Part shown: in pieces, positions 23,524 to 33,875 of the stretch | Numbering within the stretch: the first letter of the stretch is position 1 | Layout: the number at the start of each line of letters is the position of its first letter | Source of the DNA: Icerya purchasi | Taxonomy: Eukaryota > Arthropoda > Insecta > Hemiptera > Monophlebidae | NCBI GenBank assembly: GCA_039619475.1 | Contig: CM077116.1 | Location: 171,013,363 to 171,077,362, forward strand | DNA length: 64,000 nt | Direction: 5' to 3' | The notes under the pieces: generated by a model | What the model was told of the DNA's origin: nothing | Seen by the model: only the letters and a program-made list of their open reading frames with translations | Database searches by the model: none | Position numbers and translations under genes: made by a program

Positions 23524-25411
23524 AAAATTCCAGTTGTTTAAATCATTTTTACGCATCATGTGGATCTGTGCAAAATAACACGTTACATTTAAAATACTAC
23601 TTTACATTAAAATAATATTAGTAATTTGGAACTGTTTATTCCCGTGTACAAAACGGCATAGGGTGCCCGCTAAACGTTTGTACAGTGAATAAGTGGAAGT
23701 AAATGAAAACAACATATCCAACGTAAAATATTGTAAAATTATGTGACTCTTGTGCGTACAATGCCTCCGAGCATGGCGTAAAAGTATAATTAGACAAGTA
23801 TATTAGTGAAAGTTTAATAGCATTTAATTCAATTTCATTCCAATAAAACTTATCAGACATGTAATATCTTTTATTTAAAGTACTGTACAATAAGTGGAAA
23901 GAATGATAAAATCTTCTCAACTAGTATTTATACTCTGTGCACAAAAATGTATCAGCTAGCGAAACTATTATTTTTTTTACTTTCTAATTACGTACTTATT
24001 TTCTGTTTGTATATAAACCAAGGTTTTACGGCTAGCATTCTTGCTGCACTAGTTGAGTACCGAATCTTAGAGCTTTCAAATAGCCTATATTCTCCAGAAC
24101 GAATTAATTCAATACAGAAATGGATATCTTTGTCGATAAAAATCTAATACGAAATTTGTTTTACAATGATGACAAAATTAAATTATTAAATATACATATG
24201 CACGCACACATATTATCAAAAACGCGGTAGCGTTATAGCGATCTAACAGTTAGCATAATGTCCAGCGATTTAACTAGCAAGAGCTTGATAATTACACTAA
24301 AAATAGGCAAAGATGATCACCGCTTAACCCCGTTATTAAGTATTTCCATCAATCAATATCCGTATCTTCCCTCAGTGACAATTCATACGTCAGAATTTAA
24401 TAAAACTGCATAAATAAAACCGGAAAAATAATTAATGTGATAAGATCGTTGCATAATATCTCATCAGAAATAAATTTCTACTTAATTAAATTATCGTCTC
24501 CATCGCAGCCTTTAAATATTCCAACTTTCGTTGCAACTCTATCAATATATGTAACCGATTGTTAAGATAGGGGTTGGTTTATGAGTATAAAATCGATTTT
24601 AGGGTTTTTATTGTTTCTGAATTTGTAAATCTTACAGACTTTCTGCAAGTAAGCTACAAAATACTGCATATAAACGGAGTAAGTGAAAACAACGATATCA
24701 AACTTTAACGCATTTTCTCAAACAGTATGTTTTACTTGTAAATCTTCTTTTTCCTCGAGTTTGAATCCCGTTTTTTTTTTTTTTTGCTTACGTACAAAAT
24801 TACCTTTTCTTAAACATATACACATTTTTTACTCCAATACGTCGTGTGCTGTAGAACAGTAAAATTTGTTGTTTTTAAAAATATTTTGTAAAGGGTAATG
24901 GGGAATGTTGAATCTTTAACGCAAAAACTTAAAAACGTATTAAAATTATTTTTCAAATCCATAGCAGACATTAATGAGTGTTCATTCTAAAAACTTTCCA
25001 TAAATTTACAAAGTAAAAATAAATAAATTATACATTTATGGAAAAACAAAAATTTTACAACGTAGTATAAATTTAACTTTTTAATTTCGTTGATATTATT
25101 ATATTTAATTCGAATTCGAGTAGAGAAAAACAAAAAAAAATAACAAAAACAGAATAAAGTACAATTTTTTTTTCTAAGAACAACTTGTAATAAGCTATAA
25201 ATGCGAATAATTTAAAAATTTTCAGGGAAAATATAAATACAATAATTGTCTAACTGATAATCTGATCAGAATTATTTTAAACAAATAATCTGTTCCATCG
25301 ATCAAACAAATGTTAAAATTTTTCTCATTTACCATAAGAATTTATTACCGTTCCAGTTTACGGAAGTATTCTGGTCTAGAGGCATAAATTTTGGACGTTT
25401 TGTCAAGCTCG

Positions 25412-25442
<31 letters not shown>

Positions 25443-26515
25443 CATTTTTACTATTTACTTTTTTGCAAGATATTTATTAATATTTTAAAAATAAACAAAA
25501 AAAAAAAAAATGGGAAAAAAGTAATTAAAATTAAAAAAGTTATAAGTTGGTAAAGTAAGGAGTAAAAAAAATGAGGGGGGTGTCCTGGTTGACAACAGCT
25601 TTTCTGGTCATTTAAAATAAAATTTAAAAAGATTCTTAACTAGTAAGAATGTCGTTACACTACCTAAAAGAAAACGTTTTTTTTTTCGCAGATGGCGGCT
25701 GTCTGGAAAAAACTACATTTTTCGACCTTCATTTATATAATTTTTAATTTTTAGGATTCCATACACATATAATGTACGGAATGCTAATAAGATAGTTCAG
25801 AAACGACAAAAATATCAAACAAAAATCAATAACTCACGAACGGTTCGACTTATAAACTTCCAAATTGGATCATAAAGTAAAATAAGTAAAGTAAGTCCCC
25901 TATATCCTTGATAAGGTATCATGGATTGTAAAGTTAAGCTTTCCATAATGGTACTAAGCTAACGGTATTAATGAGAAGAGGTGCAGTTCCTTTCTACTTG
26001 GGATCCGTCTTTACTTTCCCAGATTTCTCTGGTACCCAATTCAATTTCAGATTAGGTATATACCTGGGAGCGATTCGGATCTGGAACGAAACAAGTCTCG
26101 AACCCGTGTCCTCTGATTTAGTAGCCAAGCGCCAGATCATAAATTACAATTAAAACTCTCTTTAAAACCATATCTGTAACTTCAAACTATCCGATTACTC
26201 TAGGCGTCAAAAAATCCCCAAAAAACGTCAAGAATATACAATATGGAATTTAAAACGACCTCAAAAATCGCTCTTAAAAAATTCATATCTCATCACCAGA
26301 TAATTATTTAAAAGTGAAATTCAAAATATAAAACAAAACGTAAAAACTCTTTCATAAAAGCAAAACATTGCGGTTAAAAAGTTATACAGACCCTTTCTTT
26401 CGAGCCCAAAGACAGCAAAAAAAATAATGTTGAAGTAAACAATAGCTCGAGTAAAAAAGTACATAAAATCAAAACATCTCAAACTTATGCGCAAAGAACC
26501 GCTTTATAGGAAAAC
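23524..26515. other. AT-rich intergenic DNA
   Basis: No gene is recognised over 3 kb. It contains long A runs (25418-25441) and scattered chance frames. On the minus strand at about 26140-26080 the sequence GGCGCTTGGCTACTAAAT, followed by ACACGGGTTCGAGAC, resembles degenerate Pol III A and B boxes of a tRNA-derived SINE. No folding tRNA could be drawn. Confidence 0.4.
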
Positions 26516-26519
26516 TATA

Positions 26520-26730
26520 GTCGGGATTACAACTTTATATTTAAGCACTCGGGGATGCCGAAGGCTCGAAAGTTTTGAAAAAAAAAATATTTTTTTCCCG
26601 GGCATGTAATATATATTGTTGAGAAGATCGCTATTTTCCGAGAACGAACCACATTTCATTTCGGTAAGGAAACTTTCCAAGTTGGCGAAAAGTTCAAAAA
26701 AGCGCAATAAATGACATGTCTTTCTCTTAG
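26520..26730 (+). repeat. Dispersed repeat family R, copy 3 (partial, diverged)
   Basis: Shares with copy 2 the order GGGATTACAACTTTATATT, GATGCCGAAGGCTCGAAA, CCCGGGCATGTAATAT, ACTTTCCAAGTTGGCGAAAA. It stops before the 3' half of the unit. Confidence 0.65.
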
Positions 26731-26809
26731 CACCGCCAGTATTATAGTTAAAAATCTTGATCAGAGTTAAAAATTTGTGCATCCCCGTATATTTCTCTAG
26801 TTTATAGCA

Positions 26810-27150
26810 TACGGGTGTCCAACTTTAAATTTGCATACTCAAGGCACCAAAAACTCGAAATTTTTGAATTTTTTTTTTTTTTCGTACGTGGGACACGTTG
26901 GTGGAATGATTGTTTTTTGTTGGGATCCAGATCGTATTTCATTTCCTAAACGAAACTTTCAAAGTTGACGAAAAGTTCAAAAAAGGATGAAAAATTACGT
27001 ATCTTTTGCTCTTTGCAGTGCGAAACATCTGATTTCGTTGTTTTGGATTTAGTATTATGTAAATGTAAATTATAGTTACGTTTAACTTAAAATACGGAAT
27101 TCTCAGCGCATGAAACATCATGCTTGACTGAAGTTGTTTAAAATAGTGAA
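26810..27150 (+). repeat. Dispersed repeat family R, copy 4
   Basis: A diverged copy directly after copy 3, ending with GCATGAAACATCATGCTTGA near 27110-27130. On the minus strand it directly follows the 3' flank of a Mutator-like transposase fragment, which suggests that family R may be the terminal part of such an element. Confidence 0.65.
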
Positions 27151-27413
27151 AAAAATTAATCAAAAGTGCTAGAATGGCAATAGAGGGTTATATATTGATA
27201 ATTGGTACAAAATTTGAAGTAAATTGGTTAAATAGAACTCGAGATATCGTGTCAACCATGTTGAAAAAGGTAGTTTTGAGAAAAATGCGTTTAAAGTTTT
27301 GAGCAGGTTTCAGGCAGCCGTAGCAGTCCCCGAGTTTTAGAATGGTACGTTAAACATACATTTTGTTAATTGTCGATTTCTGGTTTATAGAGTGTGCTTT
27401 CTATTTTCGGAAG

Positions 27414-27659
27414 CTAGTTCTGATTTACGAGTAGTTCTAGTATCCTTAGAAGCTCATTGCTCAGAGCGCTCAATTCGACTATTGTCCTATTTAGTAGCGA
27501 ATGCATAAGCTTCGGGACCAATAGTGTAATTCCAACGGCATTGATAATTTTTAAAATTGGTAAAAAGCCTTCATTGAAAACGCGAGAAGCTATATAATTT
27601 GCAATTTCATGTATGTATACTTGATTTTGCGGGATTTTTACGATCTTCCCTCGACTCAA
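27414..27659 (-). pseudogene. Mutator-like transposase fragment (C-terminal)
   Basis: The 81-residue frame includes HEIANYIASRVFNEGFLPIL and a following INAVGIT block. This resembles the C-terminal helical part of the insect Mutator-like transposases also seen at 54005-54975. No catalytic region is present. The flank after it (27240-27300, minus strand) contains AACTTTAAACGCATTTTTCT, which recurs after the other copy (about 55041-55061), supporting the link. The assignment is tentative. Confidence 0.45.
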
Positions 27660-28219
27660 TGTTATTCGACATACACAGTGCGGATGCGCTTAAGCACATG
27701 TTACTGTCTTAGCTTTCGACTACTACCGCTCAGAACCAACGCAGTCTTTAACTGATGCAACTGTTCTTACGAACGTGCATGGGGATTTTTGGTTTTAGCC
27801 GAGTAAACATCCTTAAATATAGCGACGGCAAATTAGAACGATGTCTAAGAGGTCGTGAATCAATGAAGTATCAGGGAATAATTTCTAGCTAGAACATCGT
27901 CAAAAGATAACGCTACAAGTACCGAATCCATCTTAAAAATGAACGCTCAAAATGATTTATTTTCATACTGTGAGCAGCGTACGTACATCTACGTTTTTTG
28001 AAGATTGAAGCTAAACTAAGCTGAACGGAACACTGAAAAAGATTTTCAAAACAATACGTTCCTGCGACCTTCGGTTATTCGATTTTTTAGTGTTTGTGGC
28101 TGTACCTGTATTTATGCATTTAAATAATATCATCATACCGAAAATGATCATCTCCGACGTGACAATTTTAGTTGCGCCACTAAAATAGGTATTATTGGAA
28201 TTTTAAAATTTTTTCCCGA
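27660..28219. other. Intergenic DNA left of the Jockey insertion
   Basis: No feature is recognised up to the target-site duplication at 28220. Confidence 0.4.
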
Positions 28220-28231
28220 GGGTATATTCTT
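28220..28231. repeat. Jockey target-site duplication, left copy
   Basis: GGGTATATTCTT here recurs at 32817-32828. The last Ts merge with the poly-T tract, so the true length is 10-12 bp. Confidence 0.85.
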
Positions 28232-28253
28232 TTTTTTTTTTTTTTTTTTTTTT
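28230..28253 (-). other. Poly(A) tail of the Jockey element
   Basis: An uninterrupted run of about 24 T on the plus strand, at the 3' end of the element and next to the left target duplication. Confidence 0.9.
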
Positions 28254-28505
28254 CCATTGCGCCGAGAGGTATCATAAGCAATGAGGATCTCTGGTGTACT
28301 TAAAGGTGGAAAAGAAGGGAGGAGGAAATAGGGAAGGGAGAGGAGTGAGGAAGGCGTGTGGATAAGGCAAGGTAGGACAGTGAATAATGTGGTGGCCTCA
28401 GTAGGACAACAGATTAGGATTGAGGAAAAGCGGACGCTTCGTCACAGAGAGGTTACATTAAACGACGAAATCTACATAAGAGCGATAGTCAATAGTTCGA
28501 GTTTA

Positions 28506-31217
28506 CTAGGTGATCGGAAGCGCATCCCGACACCACTTTCTTCGTTTGAGCCGTCTGGGAGGATTTCCAGGAATATTTAACTGGTACATTCGGCTGATAT
28601 ACGGATTTGAGCTCCATTGCAGCTTCTCGAAGAATTTTTTGTACTGCTCATCATAGGTGTTCCTGACGAAGGATACCTGTAGATCCGTGTGCAGCGTTAA
28701 ATTTGAGACATATCTAGGCGCGGAAGCAATGATCCGAAGTATCTTCGACTGCTCCCTTTGGATTTTGGCTAAGTTGGATTTTGCTGTTGTACCGTACAGT
28801 TCAAGTCCATACTTCCAAATGGGCGCTATCATCGTTAGATAAAGTTGTCGCTTGATATTTAATTTTAAAGTTGATTTATGACCTAATAGAGGATATAATA
28901 ATCTACAACGACTGGAGACGGTCTTCTTCGTTTGAAGGACATGATGACGCCAAGTGAGTCGCCTATCCATATGTAATCCCAGGTAACGGACTGAGTCGAC
29001 TTGAGGAATTTTTGTATTATAAATTTTTAAGGCAGGACAAGTGACGTGTCGGTTCGTATATGTGACATGTTGGCACTTTGCTGGGTTGAAGTGTATACCC
29101 CAAAGCTGTGCCCAGTCTGCTATTTGGTTTAAGTGGCTCTGTACTGCAGCATTAGCATATTCTGGATCTTCATTTGTTGCAAGTATGGCCATGTCGTCAG
29201 CAAATGTGGCGAGGATTGTTAGATTAGACTTAGGCACATCAGATGTATAAACGGAGTACAATAGTGGTCCAAGTAGGCTCCCTTGCGGTACCGACGACTG
29301 AATGAGATGCTCTTCCGAAAGCGAATTGTTGACTCGGACAATAAAGGTTCTATCGTTTAGGTAAGATGATAATAGCCTATGTAGATCTGAAGGAACCAAC
29401 GGTTTTAGCTTAAATAGTAGGCCTGCGTGCCATACCTTGTCAAAAGCCTGGGCAACATCAAGGAAAACCGCCGAGCAAACTTCCTTCTTTTCGAGTGCGA
29501 AAGAGATGGCATCAACTAACCTGTGGCATTGTTGTATGGTTGAGTGCTCTGATCTAAAACCAAATTGATGGTCCGGAATTACATGAAGGCTTTCCATTAT
29601 TGGATGGAATCGATTTAAAATAAGTTTCTCGAAGACCTTTGAGAGAGAACTCAATAAGCTGATTGGCCGGTAGGAGGATACCTCTATTTCTGGTTTTCCT
29701 GGTTTACGAATCATAATGATGACTGATTTCTTCCACATGTTTGGAAAGTATCCGATTCTGAGCGAGCTGTTGAATATATAGCACAATAGGATGGCCGCTT
29801 TACGCGGAAAGTGTCGGATGATCTCCGGTGTAATCTTGTCGCATCCAGGAGATTTCTTCAAAGCTACTTCCTGGAGATGCTGAAACACCTCTCTGGGCGA
29901 AAAGAGTTTAGTCCTAGTTGTAGACTGCGAGGCTTCCTGTAAGCCATTACACACCATTTGTGTATGAGCCTGATCCATATCTAGCTGGGGTGTGAAGACT
30001 GCGGACAAGTGACTAGCAAAAGCATCCGCTTTATCCTTATCGGTTTTTGCCCAGCATCCATTCACTTTCAAGTTGAAGGGCTCCTCAGTGGGCTTCGTCA
30101 ACTTTCTAGCTTTATGCCATAAGGATCTGTTATCGTTATTTAACTGGTTTAACTTGTAAGTCACGATTTCATTTTTATAGTCTCTGAGTGCAGTCTTCAG
30201 CCTAGATTGTAAGGTATTGTAGATGAGCTTGAGCGAGGGGTAACGATTTCGCTGCCACTTCTTCCTGGCCGCCCGAGTGTCTCTAATTAATCTTCTTATT
30301 TCAATCGGGACGAAAGTACTATGTACATATTTATTACTGTTGTAGCTGGTAGATTCGTTGCATGCAGATTTCACCATAGAAGTGAAATCGACAACTGCAT
30401 TATCAATATCATTCGCGTCTTTTAACCTGATATTCAGATCAATATCGTTTTCTAATATGTCTGAAAAGAGAGTCCAGTTAGTAGTATTATTGACCAGCTT
30501 TTGATGTTGCGATATAGTTTTTGGGTGAGAGCTTACCACGGCAATAACAGGCACGTGATCGGAGGATAAGTCGGCTAAAGTGTTGCACGATCTGCCGTAA
30601 GATTGAAGTCCACGAATAATAAAGAAGTCCAGAATATCCGGTCGCCTGTCGCAGTGGCTAGGCCAATACGTCGGAGACATCGGAGAAAGAATGCTAAGAG
30701 AATTTTCTTGTATTGCCTTGACAAGCCTTTTCCCGGATTGGTTAGTTATCGTTGATCCCCATGCGCTGCTCTTCGCATTGAAATCGCCACCACAAATGAA
30801 TTTGTTTCCAAGATGCCGGAAGATCGCGCTGAATTCAGTCTGTGGAATACGAAATTCACCGTGACAATAAATTGCAGCTATTCCAAGTTCACTTGAAAGT
30901 GTCTCAATATTTACTGCTATGATTTGGTACGCATACGAGGAGCGAGAAAAATTTTTGTGTTGCTTGTAGCGGCGTTTAACCATTACCATGGCTCCTCCAC
31001 GTGCTGTGCCATCAGGATGATGCACTGAGTACACTTCATATCCGTGTATGGAGAAACTGCGTTCGTATATTAAATGTGTCTCTGTGACGAGTGCAACATC
31101 AACAGAGTTGGTTTGAAGAAAAATTTCTAGTTCGTTCTTTTTGCTTGTAATGCCGTTGGCATTCCACAGCATAATGACTAGCGAATGTTGTGTGACAATA
31201 CTGCTGTTATCTAACAT
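28506..31217 (-). CDS. Jockey ORF2: endonuclease-reverse transcriptase (903 aa)
   Basis: Residues 1-230 form an AP-type endonuclease: WNAN near residue 20, catalytic Glu46 in TETHL, GGDFNA 143-148, DILDFF 194-199 and SSDH 218-221. Residues about 455-720 form the reverse transcriptase: PGCDKI 457-462, SYRPISLL, QFGFR 551-555, FLDVAQAFDKVWH 585-597, VPQGSLLGPLLY 643-654 and the catalytic FADD 672-675. There is no RNase H, and 903 aa is normal for the clade. The enzyme nicks chromosomal DNA and primes cDNA synthesis on the nick. The start overlaps the ORF1 stop by 7 nt (ATGTTAG) in a different frame, which points to reinitiation or coupled translation. Every catalytic motif I checked is present. 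Confidence 0.97.
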   Translation of the reverse strand: MLDNSSIVTQHSLVIMLWNANGITSKKNELEIFLQTNSVDVALVTETHLIYERSFSIHGYEVYSVHHPDGTARGGAMVMVKRRYKQHKNFSRSSYAYQIIAVNIETLSSELGIAAIYCHGEFRIPQTEFSAIFRHLGNKFICGGDFNAKSSAWGSTITNQSGKRLVKAIQENSLSILSPMSPTYWPSHCDRRPDILDFFIIRGLQSYGRSCNTLADLSSDHVPVIAVVSSHPKTISQHQKLVNNTTNWTLFSDILENDIDLNIRLKDANDIDNAVVDFTSMVKSACNESTSYNSNKYVHSTFVPIEIRRLIRDTRAARKKWQRNRYPSLKLIYNTLQSRLKTALRDYKNEIVTYKLNQLNNDNRSLWHKARKLTKPTEEPFNLKVNGCWAKTDKDKADAFASHLSAVFTPQLDMDQAHTQMVCNGLQEASQSTTRTKLFSPREVFQHLQEVALKKSPGCDKITPEIIRHFPRKAAILLCYIFNSSLRIGYFPNMWKKSVIIMIRKPGKPEIEVSSYRPISLLSSLSKVFEKLILNRFHPIMESLHVIPDHQFGFRSEHSTIQQCHRLVDAISFALEKKEVCSAVFLDVAQAFDKVWHAGLLFKLKPLVPSDLHRLLSSYLNDRTFIVRVNNSLSEEHLIQSSVPQGSLLGPLLYSVYTSDVPKSNLTILATFADDMAILATNEDPEYANAAVQSHLNQIADWAQLWGIHFNPAKCQHVTYTNRHVTCPALKIYNTKIPQVDSVRYLGLHMDRRLTWRHHVLQTKKTVSSRCRLLYPLLGHKSTLKLNIKRQLYLTMIAPIWKYGLELYGTTAKSNLAKIQREQSKILRIIASAPRYVSNLTLHTDLQVSFVRNTYDEQYKKFFEKLQWSSNPYISRMYQLNIPGNPPRRLKRRKWCRDALPIT

Positions 31218-32581
31218 GATGGTATTAATTTTTCTATTAGCTTTGTCATTAACGATATTAGCGGATTAATCGTACTTCTAAATTCGTTTAGAAATGACGT
31301 AAGATTCAATGCCAAATTGCCATTAATATTATTACCATTAACGTTATCGATATTTTCGTTGACGTGATTGCCATTAATTACGCGGTCGTAGTTCATATTA
31401 TTAGCTTTAGCATCATTTTTAGCCACACTAGCATAGGACTTGCTATTTACGTAAGGAAAAGCTTTTTCAGGATGATGGTAACTATTATAGTTGGTTATCT
31501 GAGTTTGAGCGTGAGAGGATCGCACTTTGTTATAATACTGAGCCTGTTGTTTTAGCACGGGACACCCTCTATAGCTTGCCGGGTGGCTCCCTTCGCATAG
31601 CGTACAAACCGCTGGTTCCGTCGGGTCTTTACGACAAGATTTGGTGTCGTGCCGTCCTGTACATTTGACGCATCTCGGGGGTAAATTACAATAATTTGCC
31701 GTGTGGCCCAATAGCTGGCATCTTTTGCATTGCTGTAGTCTAGAGTTCTTATATGGTTCTTCAACTGCAACAATAGTATTTAGCATGCAAGTGACTTGAA
31801 ATATGTCCTGATTTTTTGGGGACGGCTTTAGATCTACAAAAAACATCGGAAGAGGCTGTTTTGTTTTACTTTTTAAGATGTTAACAACTCTAATGACATC
31901 ATATCCTTTTAAACGTAGTTCGCTCGTTATGTCCGCTGTATCTGTAGAGGAGTGGAGGTTTTTTAAGACCACCCTAAAAGGTTTCTCCTCCGCAAGTGAA
32001 TACGTATAGTAAAGATAATTTTTTTCCTTCAGGGCTTTAACAACTGCGCGGTAACTTAGCGCGTTTTGAGTCCTTATAGTTACGCCTGATATGGTAGATT
32101 TTAAAGAAAATTGTATATCTTTCAAGGTTAGCAAAAATTGTCTAAATTCAGTGAATTTTTGTATGTTTTTAACCATTATCGGCGGAGGGAGTTTAGTTTT
32201 ATTAATACCCAATTCAACATTAGTTGAATTACTGTCTCCGTTTGCTACATTCGTTTCGTTATTACTTGGAGAAGGTGTGTTGGTTTGCATTTTATTTAGG
32301 TCTGCGTCCTCGTTCGCAAGGAATTCAAATATATTGACTTTAACTGGTTTTTTATCGTGAGCAGACACGTTGTTGGCGAGCTTGTCGGTCCCAGCCTTCT
32401 TCGCTGGCGCTGTACGTTTAGGCGTGGACCAACCGTCACTGTCACTAGTTGTAGGAGTAGATAGTTGTCGTTTAATAACGTACCCTGACGATGATTTTTG
32501 TAAACGAAGAGAGGCAACGGCAGTATTACCCGAACTACTTGCCGGAATAGACGGGCGATTTACATTCGTACCTTTATTCAT
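31211..32581 (-). CDS. Jockey ORF1: gag-like RNA-binding protein (456 aa)
   Basis: The N-terminal third is low-complexity and rich in Ser, Asn and Lys. Residues about 201-275 match the pre-zinc-knuckle domain of insect gag-like proteins (FRVVLKNLHSS through VVNILKSKTKQPLPMFFVDL). Three zinc knuckles follow: C285/C288/H293/C298, C304/C307/H311/C316 and C326/C329/H333/C340. The C-terminus is Asn-rich. The protein would package the element RNA and direct it into the nucleus. The ATG at 32579-32581 is the first in frame after the 5' UTR. The stop overlaps the ORF2 start. Confidence 0.95.
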   Translation of the reverse strand: MNKGTNVNRPSIPASSSGNTAVASLRLQKSSSGYVIKRQLSTPTTSDSDGWSTPKRTAPAKKAGTDKLANNVSAHDKKPVKVNIFEFLANEDADLNKMQTNTPSPSNNETNVANGDSNSTNVELGINKTKLPPPIMVKNIQKFTEFRQFLLTLKDIQFSLKSTISGVTIRTQNALSYRAVVKALKEKNYLYYTYSLAEEKPFRVVLKNLHSSTDTADITSELRLKGYDVIRVVNILKSKTKQPLPMFFVDLKPSPKNQDIFQVTCMLNTIVAVEEPYKNSRLQQCKRCQLLGHTANYCNLPPRCVKCTGRHDTKSCRKDPTEPAVCTLCEGSHPASYRGCPVLKQQAQYYNKVRSSHAQTQITNYNSYHHPEKAFPYVNSKSYASVAKNDAKANNMNYDRVINGNHVNENIDNVNGNNINGNLALNLTSFLNEFRSTINPLISLMTKLIEKLIPSC

Positions 32582-32816
32582 AGTTTTGAAATAATAAGCC
32601 GGTTAAATAATAACAGACTGGCGGAGCCAGCCGATAAAAGAAAGATCTCACCTGCGTTATCAGCAGCCGTCTGTATGTTTCTGTTCGGCCGAGCGACAAG
32701 ATAAGATAAGATAACAACGACTCGGAAGCAGTAATTACCACCGCGCGAAAAACTACTCACAAATTACATTCACGAACGCTATAAACACGACCGTTGAACA
32801 AATGATAAACTACTTC
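32582..32816 (-). promoter_or_regulatory. Jockey 5' UTR, likely internal promoter
   Basis: 235 bp between the target duplication and the ORF1 ATG. In this clade the 5' UTR holds a TATA-less internal Pol II promoter. No TATA box is seen near the first base, consistent with that, but promoter activity is inferred from the family. Confidence 0.55.
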
Positions 32817-32828
32817 GGGTATATTCTT
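32817..32828. repeat. Jockey target-site duplication, right copy
   Basis: GGGTATATTCTT, identical to 28220-28231. Confidence 0.85.
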
Positions 32829-33615
32829 AAAGGTCTAAACTTTAAAAGTATACAAAAAAAAAAATTAATTTTTTCAAAATTCTAGACAAGAATATCCCTT
32901 TTGAGTAGAAATGTTTCGATTATTTAAGAAGCACAACACTTTAGGAATATTTTGATACAACCAATAATTTAAAAATATAATTTGAATATATATTTCTTTG
33001 TATTCAATTTGAAAAAACGATATCGCTCCAAAATGGCGTAGTATTATATAATAAAACTGCTGTTATTGAAAGTAAATTATCCTGATAATGAAATTGATTT
33101 AAATATCCCACCGTTTTTTTTTTGTTTTTTTTAGAAAAAAACATAACTTTTCGGAATCATAACAAATAAACATAAGAACCGTTAAAAAAAAAAGTAACTA
33201 AACCGATTAACTTCATAAAATGATTAAGCATGACGGAGGGAAATTTTGACATCGCATATCTAAAAATTTTTTAATAGTTTCAAAGACGGTTTAACATTGG
33301 TTGCAATGACTAGAAAAAAAAATATCACAATTTCCTCAGCAAAGTTCAAATAACTATATTTATATGTTTATTTTTATTATTATATTTGACAGTGCGTGCA
33401 TAAAATTTACAGGCAGTAACTTATTTTATTTTTGATCCCATTACAACGCCATCAAAAATTTTGACCGATTTCTCACGTAGTAGTGCATAAAACCGAAATA
33501 TTAATTTAAATACAAAAATTTTCAAATTTTCCACGAAAAGATCGCATTATTAACAAAATTAATTATGTCAGTAGGATGTTCTTGTAAATGCATAAGGAAT
33601 ATACGTTTTCCAACA
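32829..33615. other. AT-rich DNA between the Jockey element and ARL5
   Basis: No gene is seen. On the minus strand, AATAAA at 33625-33620 lies about 250 bp past the ARL5 stop and is a possible polyadenylation signal for that gene. Confidence 0.4.
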
Positions 33616-33619
33616 AGAA

Positions 33620-33625
33620 TTTATT
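33620..33625 (-). terminator. Possible ARL5 polyadenylation signal
   Basis: AATAAA on the minus strand, about 250 bp downstream of the stop codon. Other AT-rich hexamers occur nearby, so it is only a candidate. Confidence 0.4.
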
Positions 33626-33875
33626 TATTACATATTCTAACGGGTACAATTCGACGAATTCAGAAGAAAAATTTACTTCGAAAAACACAATTTAATTATA
33701 CTGTAATATTTAATTTCGTTGTATATACAAATTACTTTGACAAAGGGAAACACACATATACAAATCACAGAACAATCTTATCGCAGTATAAAAATAAAAT
33801 TAAAAAAAATATATATATGGAACATCAGACCATTCTTTTAATAAAAGCTGCACAAATACTCGGTATAATTCGTGT

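Larger units (their letters stand above)
28232..32816 (-). mobile_element. Intact Jockey-clade non-LTR retrotransposon
   Basis: A full-length 4.6-kb element on the minus strand: 5' UTR (32816-32582), ORF1 gag, ORF2 EN-RT, 3' UTR (28505-28254), poly(A) tail (T run at 28230-28253). It is flanked by a 10-12-bp exact target duplication. Both ORFs are open and carry their key residues. Base composition is visibly richer in G+C than the surrounding DNA. The element lacks RNase H, as is normal for the Jockey clade. Perfect duplications and unbroken ORFs indicate a recent insertion that may still be competent to move. Confidence 0.95.
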
